Shown: one piece after another, positions 16,053-25,258 of the stretch | Layout of the letters: every line of letters begins with the position of its first letter | Numbering within the stretch: the stretch's first letter is position 1 | DNA from: Alphaproteobacteria bacterium | GTDB lineage: Bacteria > Pseudomonadota > Alphaproteobacteria > JAEUKQ01 | Reading direction: 5' to 3' | Assembly (NCBI GenBank): GCA_016794225.1 | Contig: JAEUKQ010000012.1 | Location: 1-33,869 of the forward strand | Length of the DNA stretch: 33,869 nucleotides | Position numbers and translations under genes: made by a program | The notes under the pieces: model-generated | The model's input: only the letters and a program-made list of their open reading frames with translations | Told to the model about the DNA's origin: nothing | The model's database searches: none

Positions 16053-17216
16053 TCAATGATTGATTGGCAGAGCAATACTAACAACTGCTTGTGCTGCTAT
16101 TCCCTCTTCACGACCTGTAAAACCAAGTTTTTCTGTTGTTGTGGCCTTAATATTCACCCGATCATGTGATATGTGAAGAAGGGCAGCGATTTTTTCAGCC
16201 ATCGCCTGACGATGCGGGCCAATTTTTGGGTTTTCGCAAATAAAGGTTATATCAGCGTTAGTAACGCGGGCTGATTTTTTAAAAACCATTTCCATGATGT
16301 GTTTAATGAAAATGCTAGAATCGGCCCCACGCCACCGCATATCTTTGGGTGAAAAATGCTGGCCAATGTCACCCGCACCAATCGCCCCTAAAATAGCATC
16401 AGCCAAGGCATGTAAGCCAACATCAGCATCGGAATGTCCCTCAAGAGCATGATGGTTGGCAATTTTTATGCCACCTAAGGTAACATAATCGCCGGTTTTA
16501 TAAGCATGAACATCAAAACCCATACCACAACGATATTCATAAATTGAAGTTGCAGCCAAAATTCTTTCTGCCTTTGCCAAATCTTGTTCAAGCGTTATTT
16601 TGATATTGTCATCATCACCAATAACAATCAAGGGTGAAATCCCTTGGGCCTCGAACAGACTGGCGTCATCTGTAAAATTATGTTCTGTATATTGTTCATG
16701 TGCTGCATATATCAACGGGTAATCGAATGCTTGCGGTGTCTGCGCCCGCCATAATGATTGACGATCAACTGTGTCTGTAATCCGCAATTGATGATCAGTG
16801 CGCTTTAACGTATCAACAACTGCTGTTGCCGGAATAACCGCTGGCGATTCTTTAAGGCCATCAATTAAACGTTGAATCAGCTTTGGTGTAACAAAAGGTC
16901 GCGCTGCGTCATGAATAAGTACATGGGTTGGCTTATAAATTTGTATTGCTTCAAGGCCTTTTTTAACCGATTGCTGCCGGGTTTGACCACCGGCAATAAA
17001 AGGCAAAAGCTTAAGACCGTTTATTGCGTTCTTATAGAAATCAGCGTGGTCGGGTTGTCCAACAACGGCGACAGCATCAATGTGCGGGTTATTGGTTAAT
17101 ATTTCCAAACTGTATCTAATAACCGGCTTTCCAGCAAGTAAACAATATTGTTTTGGCAGTGATCGGCCAAAACGCTCACCACGACCAGCTGCTACAACAA
17201 GGGCGATTGTTTTCAT
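16053..17216 (-). CDS. ispDF: Bifunctional IspD/IspF isoprenoid enzyme
   Basis: A 387-residue fusion typical of alpha- and epsilonproteobacteria, catalysing two steps of the MEP pathway for isopentenyl diphosphate. The IspD half (residues 1-220) makes CDP-methylerythritol from MEP and CTP: LVVAAGRGERFGRSLPKQY with the CTP-binding loop and lysine K22, LIHDAARPF at 101-108, and TDDASLFE at 182-189. The IspF half (about 228-387) cyclises the CDP-ME 2-phosphate: GMGFDVH with metal ligands D235 and H237, HSDADVGLHALADAILGA with H269, and TTTEKLGFTGREEGIAAQA at the C-terminus. Both halves are complete. It follows xthA by 108 bases. The sequence immediately after its stop is an integrase remnant. 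Confidence 0.96.
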   Translation of the reverse strand: MKTIALVVAAGRGERFGRSLPKQYCLLAGKPVIRYSLEILTNNPHIDAVAVVGQPDHADFYKNAINGLKLLPFIAGGQTRQQSVKKGLEAIQIYKPTHVLIHDAARPFVTPKLIQRLIDGLKESPAVIPATAVVDTLKRTDHQLRITDTVDRQSLWRAQTPQAFDYPLIYAAHEQYTEHNFTDDASLFEAQGISPLIVIGDDDNIKITLEQDLAKAERILAATSIYEYRCGMGFDVHAYKTGDYVTLGGIKIANHHALEGHSDADVGLHALADAILGAIGAGDIGQHFSPKDMRWRGADSSIFIKHIMEMVFKKSARVTNADITFICENPKIGPHRQAMAEKIAALLHISHDRVNIKATTTEKLGFTGREEGIAAQAVVSIALPINH

Positions 17217-17324
17217 GTGATCAATTCATTCTTATGTAAATGATAAAAACACTACAACAGCTAAAGATTTTAAGTTTTCAAGTCAAGATAAAGACGGTGA
17301 AGGTAATAATTAGTACAATCGCTT

Positions 17325-18164
17325 TTAATGTGCTGCAGAGTGCATAGTGATATTTGGGATATTGCTATAATCGCCAAATTTGCCAACAATTGCAACATGA
17401 TCGGATGGTTTATCATCGGCACGCAGATATTTATCAACTTGAACATCTTTTAAAACATCGGCAGCTTGTGGAGATAACAGTAAATGATCGATGCGTAGTC
17501 CGGCATTGCGCGGCCAGCAACCACCCTGATAGTCCCAAAATGTATAAATTTGATCTTTAGGGTATAATAAACGCAAAGCATCACTATACCCAAGATGTAA
17601 CAATTGCCGGTAAAATTGCCTGCTTTCAGGGCGGCACAAGGCATCGTTCTGCCAACCAGCAGGGTCATATACATCAAAATCTTGCGGGGCTATATTAAAA
17701 TCACCTCCGATAATCGTTTTCTCTTCGTAAGATAGAATATTCTGTGCGTGTGTGCAAAGACAATGAAGCCATCGCAGTTTGTAATCGAACTTGTCACCTG
17801 GGTAGGGATTGCCATTGGGGACATAAACATTGGCAATCCGCCAAACACTTTTTTGTGCTTCAACGATGACTTCAAGATAACGTGCCTGATCATCTGCTGG
17901 TAACCCAGGCAACTTGTCATGCTCGATCTGGACGGGAAATTTACTTAAAACAGCAACACCATTATAGGTTTTCTGCCCTACAATACGTAAATTGTAGCCA
18001 AGTTCTTCAATTTCTTGGGTTGGAAACTGCAATTCAAGACATTTAATTTCTTGCAGTAAAACAACATCTGGTCGTTTTTGCTGCAGCCAATTGGTAAGCT
18101 GGGGTAAATGCGCTCTAATCGAATTAATATTCCAGCTAGCGATTGATATCAATTTTTCGTTCAT
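17325..18164 (-). CDS. xthA: Exodeoxyribonuclease III
   Basis: A 279-residue apurinic/apyrimidinic endonuclease and 3'-5' exonuclease of the ExoIII/APE1 type, active in base-excision repair. Catalytic motifs are all present: WNINSIRA (N12, N14), LLQEIK with the metal-binding E39, NVYVPNG with Y114, GGDFNIAP with D155 and N157, RIDHLLL with D226, and PSDHVAIV with the general base H256. A short tail after residue 264 (ending MHSAAH) is not conserved in the family. It sits between erpA and ispDF on the minus strand and is probably co-transcribed with erpA, 80 bases upstream. Confidence 0.95.
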   Translation of the reverse strand: MNEKLISIASWNINSIRAHLPQLTNWLQQKRPDVVLLQEIKCLELQFPTQEIEELGYNLRIVGQKTYNGVAVLSKFPVQIEHDKLPGLPADDQARYLEVIVEAQKSVWRIANVYVPNGNPYPGDKFDYKLRWLHCLCTHAQNILSYEEKTIIGGDFNIAPQDFDVYDPAGWQNDALCRPESRQFYRQLLHLGYSDALRLLYPKDQIYTFWDYQGGCWPRNAGLRIDHLLLSPQAADVLKDVQVDKYLRADDKPSDHVAIVGKFGDYSNIPNITMHSAAH

Positions 18165-18244
18165 GGGTGCCGTTCTATAACCTATTAGGTAGAGGTAAAT
18201 AAATTAAAACAACCAACCAGCTTGGTAACTAGGTGCGTAATTGG

Positions 18245-18622
18245 TTATATTTTTGGTGCAAAAGAATTACCACAACCACAGGATGCCTGGGCATTAGGAT
18301 TGTTAATATGAAATCCAGCCCCAGATAAATCTTCAACAAAATCAAGTACACAATTCACCAGAAATGGCAACGAGGTTGTATCAACAACAACACCTCTGCC
18401 AGCTTTGCCAATCAAGATGTCATCAGTTTCTTGGCTGGTTGTAATTGTATAATGATACTGAAAACCAGAACATCCACCACCTAAAACAGCTATTCGGAGG
18501 TATCCGTCTGTTTTCTGTTCCTGAGCTAGGATTGATTCAATCTGTTGAAAAGCCTGTGGTGTCACATGCAGTGATTCTGTATTGATTATGTTAGGGGCCG
18601 TGGAATGATGAATCGATTTCAT
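18245..18622 (-). CDS. erpA: Iron-sulfur cluster insertion protein ErpA
   Basis: A 125-residue A-type carrier that delivers Fe-S clusters to target enzymes, including IspG/IspH of the isoprenoid pathway in other bacteria. The three cluster-binding cysteines are present: C51 in GGGCSGFQY and C115/C117 in the C-terminal SCGCGNSF. The middle reads GFHINNPNAQASCGCG as in ErpA and IscA. The N-terminus has a 15-residue extension before LHVTPQAF. It is divergent from dgt; a TATAAT box (complement of 18653-18658) lies about 30 bases before the start, without a good -35. Placement of erpA and xthA beside dgt is a usual alphaproteobacterial arrangement. Distinguishing ErpA from IscA relies on that context. 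Confidence 0.9.
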   Translation of the reverse strand: MKSIHHSTAPNIINTESLHVTPQAFQQIESILAQEQKTDGYLRIAVLGGGCSGFQYHYTITTSQETDDILIGKAGRGVVVDTTSLPFLVNCVLDFVEDLSGAGFHINNPNAQASCGCGNSFAPKI

Positions 18623-18792
18623 AATTTGGTATCCTGGGAATCGGGTGCTTTTATTATACTTGTATATATAGGTTTATTTTACAAAAAATAAAGATAATAA
18701 ATCTTACCGGAACGGTATGCTTTCTTTGGGTTTGCTATTTATCTTTAACTGTTCTATCTTTTTTCTAAAGATTCTTTTTAAAGAAAGTGTTC

Positions 18793-19998
18793 ATGTCTGT
18801 GTCCTTTACTATCATTCAATTGCAACCTTATGCCAGTAATGCGGAACGAGATGCAGCACGGCTTTATGTTGAAGCTGATAGCAATTTGCGCACACCGTTT
18901 CAGCGTGATCGCGATCGTATTATTCATAGCATGGCATTTCGGCGATTAAAACATAAAACACAAGTCTTTATAGCACACGAAGGGGATCATTATCGAACAC
19001 GTCTAACCCATAGCCTTGAGGTTGCCCAGATTGCCCGAACAATAAGCCGAATTCTTGGGGTTGATGAAGACTTGGCCGAGGCCTTAGCTTTGGCACATGA
19101 TTTAGGGCATACCCCATTCGGTCATGCTGGTGAAGATGCACTGGCAGCATCGATGCAACCATATGGCGGGTTTAGCCATAACGAGCAAACATTCCGGATT
19201 TTGGTTGAACTGGAAAAACGTTACCCAAGCTTTGACGGTCTTAACCTTAGCTGGGCATGCTTAGAAGGGGTTATTAAACATAATGGACCACTGACCAATA
19301 AAGCGAATCAACCAACCAACGCAACCAATATAATTTCGGCTTATATTATGGCGTATTCGTCAGAAAAACAGGATTTACGTCTTTCAGACCGGCCAGGATT
19401 AGAAGCACAAATAGCTGCTGTCGCCGATGACATCGCCTATAGCAGCCATGATATCGATGATGGTCTTAGGGCCAGCCTTTTTACAATGGATGAACTGGCA
19501 GCTATTTCAATTATTGGCGATATATTAAAAGAGGTTTTAAAAAAATACCCATCTCTTCATGGGGCTAGGCTGCGACATGAATTGGTACGTCAATTGGTAC
19601 ATAGTATGGTTAGCGATGTTATTCGTTACAGTTTGAAGCAAATTGATTGCTACCAGATTAAAAGCACCGAAGACATCAGAACATGCCCAGAAGATATAGC
19701 ACATTTTTCACCTAACTTCCGGATTCAGGCACAAGAATTAAAATCATTCCTTTTTCGTAGAATGTATCGCCACTATCAGGTGAACCGTACGGCAGTTAAG
19801 GCAAAAAAAATAATACATGATCTTTTCGATTATTATATTCAGCTTCCAGCTTCCTTACCAAATGAATGGCAAATAAAAGATTTACAACCTGGCCAGATGC
19901 GAACGGCACGTCATATAGCAGATTATATTGCCGGCATGACCGACCGTTTTGCCTTAACCGAGCATCGCCGTCTTTTTGATTTACAGCGCATGGAATAA
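18793..19998 (+). CDS. dgt: Deoxyguanosinetriphosphate triphosphohydrolase-like protein
   Basis: A 401-residue HD-domain enzyme of the dGTPase family, splitting dNTPs into nucleoside and tripolyphosphate. The core is clear: LRTPFQRDRDRIIHSMAFRRLKHKTQVF (nucleotide site), THSLEVAQIARTI with metal ligand H73, LAHDLGHTPFGHAGED with H102 and D103, and VADDIAYSSHDIDDG with the final metal Asp. The C-terminal half carries the usual helical region ending MTDRFALTEHRRLFDL. The ATG at 18793 is chosen; a GTG at 18787 is an alternative, and neither has a strong ribosome site. It starts the long rightward cluster and is separated from argS by 72 bases. Confidence 0.92.
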   Translation: MSVSFTIIQLQPYASNAERDAARLYVEADSNLRTPFQRDRDRIIHSMAFRRLKHKTQVFIAHEGDHYRTRLTHSLEVAQIARTISRILGVDEDLAEALALAHDLGHTPFGHAGEDALAASMQPYGGFSHNEQTFRILVELEKRYPSFDGLNLSWACLEGVIKHNGPLTNKANQPTNATNIISAYIMAYSSEKQDLRLSDRPGLEAQIAAVADDIAYSSHDIDDGLRASLFTMDELAAISIIGDILKEVLKKYPSLHGARLRHELVRQLVHSMVSDVIRYSLKQIDCYQIKSTEDIRTCPEDIAHFSPNFRIQAQELKSFLFRRMYRHYQVNRTAVKAKKIIHDLFDYYIQLPASLPNEWQIKDLQPGQMRTARHIADYIAGMTDRFALTEHRRLFDLQRME

Positions 19999-20070
19999 CG
20001 TTGCAAATTACAAAAGCTAATTTATTAATTAGGCATTAGTTTTAAATTTTTCTGTTTAAGGCATGCAACT

Positions 20071-21852
20071 ATGGATTTATTTAGGGTTTTTTATCATCAG
20101 TTGATGAAAAGCATTGCTTTGATTTGGCCGCAAGCCTATCAATCTGGCGATTTGGGTGCTGTACAGGTCGAACAGCCTCGTGATAGTAAATTTGGTGATT
20201 TAAGCACCAATGCAGCACTAATCATAGGTAAAAAGTTGCGTTTACCACCGATCGAGGTTGCCAATAAGCTTATACAGCATATTAAAACCTATGATGATGT
20301 TGCTGCGGTTGAAGTGGTGGCACCAGGTTTTCTTAATTGCCGTTTGCATGAACAAAGTTGGCGCCAGGTTCTTCACCATATTATTAAGTCCGATATGAAT
20401 TATGGTGATAGCCAAATTGGGCAAGGCCAACATATTAATGTTGAATATGTTTCTGCCAATCCAACTGGTCCGTTGCACTTGGCACATGCACGTGGTGCGG
20501 TTGTGGGTGATGCATTGGCATCGTTGCTGCTGAAGGCTGGATACCATGTTACCAAAGAATATTACATAAACGATGCTGGTGCTCAGGTCGATGTATTGGC
20601 TAATTCAAGCTATTTGCGCTATCAAGAAGCATTAGGGGTCGATATTGGTGAAATACCAAGTGGTTATTACCCTGGTGAATATTTGAAAGATGTTGGTGCT
20701 GCTATTGCTAAGAAAGACGGGCGCAGATGGTTAAACCAAAGCCCCAAGGATTGGGTGCCTGTTTTTCGTCAATATGCTGTTCAGATGATGATGCAAAATA
20801 TTAAAACAGATTTGCTTGAACTTGGTATCAAACATGATCTTTTTTCGTCTGAAAAAGCACTTATTGACACAGGTGGGGTGGATCAGGCAATCGCTGAGTT
20901 AGAAAAAATGGGTTTAATCTATACGGGTATTCTCGAAGCACCCAAGGGTACAAAAGCCCCTGAAGATTGGGAACCAAGACCACAAATGCTGTTTCGGTCA
21001 ACTTCTTTTGGTGATGATGTAGATCGGCCACTGCGTAAATCCGATGGAAGTTGGACGTACTTTGCAACGGATATAGCCTATCAATTTAGTAAATTTCGGC
21101 GCGGTGATAAGGTGCTTATTAACGTTTGGGGTGCCGATCATGCCGGATATGTTAAAAGGTTACAGGCGGCTGTTGCGGCAATAACCGCAAATCAAGCGCG
21201 ATTTGAAGCCAGAATCTGTCAGATGGTACGTCTTTTGCGTGATGGTCAACCAGTTAAAATGTCAAAAAGGGCTGGAACTTTTGTAACTTTACGAGAAGTA
21301 ATGGATGAAGTTGGTCGGGATGTCGTACGTTTTATTATGCTGACCCGCAAAAATGATGCACCTCTTGATTTTGACCTAACAAAAGTCATTGATCAATCGC
21401 GGGACAATCCGGTTTATTATGTTCAGTATGCCCACGCCCGAACATGTTCTGTATGGCGCAGGCTGAAAAAAGATTTTCCACAGTTGTTGATTGATGAGCG
21501 TGATTTGCCAAAGGCTCAGTTCAATCGGTTAACTGATGAGGCCGAAATGACCTTGATAAAAATGTTAGGAACTTGGCCTAAAGTTGTTGAGTCAGCAGCT
21601 CAAGCCCAAGAACCACACCGTATTGCATATTATCTTTATGAGGTGGCGCATCTTTTCCATGTGCTGTATACAAAAGGAAAGGGTAAAGACGAAAGTAATC
21701 TGCGTTTTATTGTCCCCGAGCAAACAGATGTAACATTAGCGCGATTGGCACTGGTGCATAGTGTTGGAATTGTGATAAGATGTGGTCTGAAAATCATGGG
21801 TGTTGAACCGGTTACGGAGATGCAATATGAGTCCAGCACAACCAGCCTATAA
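20071..21852 (+). CDS. argS: Arginyl-tRNA synthetase
   Basis: A 593-residue class I aminoacyl-tRNA synthetase that charges tRNA-Arg. The N-terminal additional domain (about 1-115) includes KFGDLSTNAALIIGKKL. The HIGH-type motif appears as SANPTGPLHLAHARGA (HLAH at 136-139). The KMSKS-type loop is VKMSKRAGTFVTL (KMSKR, 396-400), and the C-terminal DALR anticodon-binding domain begins near DNPVYYVQYAHAR. Length is normal. Its last 26 bases overlap the start of the next gene (21827), suggesting translational coupling with the SPOR-domain protein. Confidence 0.97.
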   Translation: MDLFRVFYHQLMKSIALIWPQAYQSGDLGAVQVEQPRDSKFGDLSTNAALIIGKKLRLPPIEVANKLIQHIKTYDDVAAVEVVAPGFLNCRLHEQSWRQVLHHIIKSDMNYGDSQIGQGQHINVEYVSANPTGPLHLAHARGAVVGDALASLLLKAGYHVTKEYYINDAGAQVDVLANSSYLRYQEALGVDIGEIPSGYYPGEYLKDVGAAIAKKDGRRWLNQSPKDWVPVFRQYAVQMMMQNIKTDLLELGIKHDLFSSEKALIDTGGVDQAIAELEKMGLIYTGILEAPKGTKAPEDWEPRPQMLFRSTSFGDDVDRPLRKSDGSWTYFATDIAYQFSKFRRGDKVLINVWGADHAGYVKRLQAAVAAITANQARFEARICQMVRLLRDGQPVKMSKRAGTFVTLREVMDEVGRDVVRFIMLTRKNDAPLDFDLTKVIDQSRDNPVYYVQYAHARTCSVWRRLKKDFPQLLIDERDLPKAQFNRLTDEAEMTLIKMLGTWPKVVESAAQAQEPHRIAYYLYEVAHLFHVLYTKGKGKDESNLRFIVPEQTDVTLARLALVHSVGIVIRCGLKIMGVEPVTEMQYESSTTSL

Positions 21853-23266
21853 GCCAGGCTATTTAGACAATTCACAGGTAAATGAAAATGGTACAAAAAC
21901 AGTGCCTGTTGATGAATTTCCGAATCAGTCATACCGCCATACATCAGGTAATCCGAGGATTAACCGCCATATTGATATGGAAGACTGGCGTGAAGATAGC
22001 CCGGTTGCAAAACAGGGGCTTACGCTTCAATTGGATGAAGCATCTTTTCCTATTCAGCAAGCTGCCTATACCCTTGATGATCATCAAGAAATGCAGGTTG
22101 GTGAAGTAAATGTTGATCAACATGAGGTAGTAGGGGAAGACGATTATTCGATTAATAACAACCAGGATATACACCAAGATTATCAACCTCATGCCGGCTA
22201 TAACAAAACAAATCTTCATACAGCATCGACCAGTGGCAAGACAGAAACACCTTTTGTCAACCAACCAAAATATCAGCAGCCCATCCAACAGCCAAACTCT
22301 GCTTACGATTCAGGGCGTGATAATGATGAAGCGGGTAATTTGGATGAATATGACGAATATCAAGAAAATATGTCAGCCGATGATGTCGACAGTGTGACAA
22401 GCCAAATTCAACCGGAATCCACGGATAGTTATGAAGATAATGTACCCCAATTCTTGCAGGGTGGATCTGCAACAACCAATCATTCTGCTGGGCAAGTTAA
22501 GCCAGAAGCTGCACATAACAATCGGCATAGGATTGTAATTTTTTCTGGTGTTGGCGCACTTTTAGTGATTGTAGTTGCGGTGATTGCATGGCCGGGAAGT
22601 CGAAACCAAGTTCCTGTTAACCCCGATTCATTACCAATTATTACAGCGGAAGCAACGCCCATCAGGGCTAAACCTGTGGCTGGGGAAAACAATGCTCAAG
22701 AGTTACAAATTTATCAAGGTATAACTGGCTCTAACACCAATCCTGAGCGTGTTGAAACATTATTACCCGGACCCGAAAATCCAATGAATCCAGGAGAACC
22801 AGTTGCTGTTAACCCAAATAGTGGAGATGGTAATCCTTCGAATGTAACTGGTGTTTCTGCTGGGAATACAGCAGGTGCTTCTATGGCAACAATTGTTATG
22901 GAATTGCCGCCATTGAAACCAGCTGCGCAGAATGCCGGTCTTCAAACACCGGTTGTCAGTAACGCGAATAATAACGTCGTTAATAATACCCAAATAACGT
23001 CTAGTCCTGCTGGAATTTATTATGCCCAATTAGCCTCGGTACGGTCACCTGATGGTGCCCAAGCCGCTGCCACTAAGTTTGAGCGCGATTTATCGGCTGT
23101 ATTGGGAACGGTAAAAATGCAAGTAAAGAAAGTTGATTTGGGTGCGAACAAGGGGTTTACCTACCGCGTCGTTGCGGGACCAGTTGCAGATCGCAATACA
23201 GCCAATGTTCTTTGTCAAAATATTAAGAACAAGGGTCAAGATTGCATTGTTGCGTCAATGCCATGA
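21827..23266 (+). CDS. SPOR domain-containing membrane protein
   Basis: A 479-residue single-pass membrane protein. Residues 1-230 are a long, low-complexity cytoplasmic region rich in Asn, Gln, Asp and Tyr. One membrane helix follows at about 233-252 (IVIFSGVGALLVIVVAVIAW), then a flexible Pro/Asn-rich periplasmic linker, then a C-terminal SPOR domain (about 394-479: GIYYAQLASVRSPDGAQAAATKF to GQDCIVASMP). SPOR domains bind septal peptidoglycan stripped of stem peptides, so a role in division or wall remodelling is likely. The ATG at 21827 has GGAG 9 bases upstream and overlaps argS by 26 bases; its stop overlaps the nagZ start (ATGA). Pairing with NagZ, which handles peptidoglycan sugars, fits. 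Confidence 0.88.
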   Translation: MSPAQPAYKPGYLDNSQVNENGTKTVPVDEFPNQSYRHTSGNPRINRHIDMEDWREDSPVAKQGLTLQLDEASFPIQQAAYTLDDHQEMQVGEVNVDQHEVVGEDDYSINNNQDIHQDYQPHAGYNKTNLHTASTSGKTETPFVNQPKYQQPIQQPNSAYDSGRDNDEAGNLDEYDEYQENMSADDVDSVTSQIQPESTDSYEDNVPQFLQGGSATTNHSAGQVKPEAAHNNRHRIVIFSGVGALLVIVVAVIAWPGSRNQVPVNPDSLPIITAEATPIRAKPVAGENNAQELQIYQGITGSNTNPERVETLLPGPENPMNPGEPVAVNPNSGDGNPSNVTGVSAGNTAGASMATIVMELPPLKPAAQNAGLQTPVVSNANNNVVNNTQITSSPAGIYYAQLASVRSPDGAQAAATKFERDLSAVLGTVKMQVKKVDLGANKGFTYRVVAGPVADRNTANVLCQNIKNKGQDCIVASMP

Positions 23267-24225
23267 TCGCACCAATTATTGTTGGATTAGGTAGCCTTGT
23301 TTTAAGTTCGGCTGAAAAACAGCTTTTAAAACATTTTCGTCCAGCAGGTTTTATTATTTTTGGCCGCAATATTGATGAACCCAAACAAGTGCGGCACCTA
23401 ATATCATCGATCTGTCAGTTTTACGGTAGCCATAAATTCCTTTTTCTTATTGATCAGGAAGGTGGTCGTGTTTGTCGGTTAAAACCACCCCATTGGCGGC
23501 TTCCTCCACCTGCAAGATATTTCGGCGATTTATGGATTAAGGATCCACAAAAAGCGAAACAAGAATTGGCTAATAATGCGGTGTTAATTGCCCGCGAACT
23601 TACCGATCTTGGGCTTAATGCGGTTTGTGCCCCCGTGCTTGATTTGATTATTGATGGACAAGACCCAATTATTGGTGATAGGGCTTTTTCATCAGACCCA
23701 GATATTGTTGCCAAGCTTGGTCGTTGTATGGCCGAGACTTATTTAAATCAGCATATTTTGCCAATAATAAAACACATTCCAGGTCATGGACGTGCAAAGG
23801 TTGACAGCCATCACCATCTGCCGCGTATTACGGAAGATTTGACGCTGCTGAAAAAAACCGATTTTAGGCCATTTCAGTTGCTGGCCGATATGCCTATGGC
23901 TATGACCGCCCATATTCAGATTGATGGGATTGACCCTGACCGACCAGTAACAACATCGCCAGCTCTTATTAAAAAAGTTATTCGCGATATCATTGGGTTT
24001 CAAGGAATATTGTTGTCGGATGATCTTTCTATGAAAGCTTTATCAGGTACAATAGCCGAACGTACCCGACAATCGCTGTTAGCCGGATGTCAACTGGTTT
24101 TGCATTGTAATGGCGATTTGGGCGAGATAGAACAGGTTGTGACAGCGGCTGGATCAATCGATGCGACAACCGAACATTTGTTGAATACATTGCATCATCA
24201 ATACTTGTTGACCCAAGGTATATAA
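23263..24225 (+). CDS. nagZ: Beta-N-acetylhexosaminidase NagZ
   Basis: A 320-residue cytoplasmic glycoside hydrolase of family 3, removing N-acetylglucosamine from muropeptide fragments during peptidoglycan recycling. It shows LIDQEGGRVCRL with D64, the mobile catalytic loop KHIPGHGRAKVDSHHHLP (170-187) carrying the family's Asp/His dyad, and the nucleophile region LLSDDLSMKAL (250-260). Only one domain is present, normal for NagZ. The start at 23263 overlaps the stop of the SPOR gene in an ATGA; an in-frame ATG 21 bases earlier lies inside that gene. In many alphaproteobacteria scpA and scpB follow; here a beta-barrel gene does. Confidence 0.94.
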   Translation: MIAPIIVGLGSLVLSSAEKQLLKHFRPAGFIIFGRNIDEPKQVRHLISSICQFYGSHKFLFLIDQEGGRVCRLKPPHWRLPPPARYFGDLWIKDPQKAKQELANNAVLIARELTDLGLNAVCAPVLDLIIDGQDPIIGDRAFSSDPDIVAKLGRCMAETYLNQHILPIIKHIPGHGRAKVDSHHHLPRITEDLTLLKKTDFRPFQLLADMPMAMTAHIQIDGIDPDRPVTTSPALIKKVIRDIIGFQGILLSDDLSMKALSGTIAERTRQSLLAGCQLVLHCNGDLGEIEQVVTAAGSIDATTEHLLNTLHHQYLLTQGI

Positions 24226-24364
24226 TATTTTGGTTATGTTTTTTGTAATGATACGCAAAAAAATTACGTAATATACTGTAACAAAAGGTTATTTGCTTTG
24301 GGAGGAAGAAAATTAATAAAAATACTAGTCTGAACGGATGAGTTATTAGGGATATTTAGTCATC

Positions 24365-25027
24365 ATGAAAAAATCATGTTTTATATTTGGTATTTTAATG
24401 GGGGCTTTTATAGTGAATTCTGCGGCTCAAGCACAGGAAAAAGACTATAGAAAAGGGATATATGTTGGATTAAAGACTTCCATGTTTTTTAGCCCTAGCT
24501 GGCAGAATACTTTAGAAATTAATGGATTAGGAAATTTTCATCAAAAATCTAAACTTGGTTTTGCTTTGCAAGCTTCAGTTGGTTATGATTGGGGTAAACA
24601 TCTGCGCTCGGAGATCGAGGTTGGATACAAATTTCATCAAACAAAAAATCTAATTGGCTCTGGCGCTACCATTGAAACAGGCGGACGTATTAACCAAATT
24701 ACCTTGAAAGAAAACTTGTATATTGATATTCCATTAGGGCATAAAATTGAATTTTTTGTTGGTGGTGGGTTTGGATTATCAATTGTCAGTTCAAAAAATT
24801 ACCATATAGAAAGTACCAATCAAAAAATTATTAAAGGAAGTACTATTGCCTTTTCTTATCAATTCATGACGGGTCTTGGCTATCAAATGACAAACGATAT
24901 AGTGTTAAGTTTTGAATATCGTTACAGTCAGACACGAGAAAAGCGTCTTAAGAATAATTCTGGTCTTAAGGTGGATGGCGATTTTAATGCCCACCAAATT
25001 GGTTTTGGAATTCGTTATACTTTCTAA
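24365..25027 (+). CDS. Outer-membrane beta-barrel protein
   Basis: A 220-residue protein with a signal peptide (MKKSCFIFGILMGAFIVNSAAQAQ) and a mature part of about eight amphipathic strands, of the OmpA/OmpW-like porin-family barrel type. Examples are GIYVGLKTSMFFSP, KLGFALQASVGYDWG, LRSEIEVGYKF, EFFVGGGFGLSIVS, FSYQFMTGLGYQM and IVLSFEYRYSQT. It ends HQIGFGIRYTF, with the terminal Phe typical of outer-membrane proteins recognised by the BAM machinery. Function is unknown (adhesion, small pore or stress). It sits in the nagZ-tatA junction, where scpA/scpB usually lie, with its own terminator. The start has only a weak AGGG site; a strong GGGAGGAAG at 24300-24308 precedes no start codon. Confidence 0.8.
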   Translation: MKKSCFIFGILMGAFIVNSAAQAQEKDYRKGIYVGLKTSMFFSPSWQNTLEINGLGNFHQKSKLGFALQASVGYDWGKHLRSEIEVGYKFHQTKNLIGSGATIETGGRINQITLKENLYIDIPLGHKIEFFVGGGFGLSIVSSKNYHIESTNQKIIKGSTIAFSYQFMTGLGYQMTNDIVLSFEYRYSQTREKRLKNNSGLKVDGDFNAHQIGFGIRYTF

Positions 25028-25060
25028 TAAGTTAAAATTTTTGGAAAAAGTATTTTAATG

Positions 25061-25091
25061 AAAACCGGAAGTGATAGCTTCCGGTTTTTTT
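25061..25091 (+). terminator. Intrinsic terminator after the beta-barrel gene
   Basis: AAAACCGGAAG (25061-25071) pairs perfectly with CTTCCGGTTTT (25078-25088) around the loop TGATAG, followed by further T residues. It ends the barrel gene's transcript 33 bases after its stop, so the tat genes downstream need their own promoter in 25092-25258, which I could not pin down. Confidence 0.85.
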
Positions 25092-25258
25092 CTTGTGTAA
25101 TGGATTGAGTTTAATTTATGATGTAAATGTATTATCGATAATTAAAATTGTTCTTCGACATATATGATAAGGTAAAATATGGGCGTGCATATGTCCGGCT
25201 TATGGGTTTTGTATGGTGCCAGGTTGGTGCAGTTGGAACGTTTTTGATGGAGTAATAA

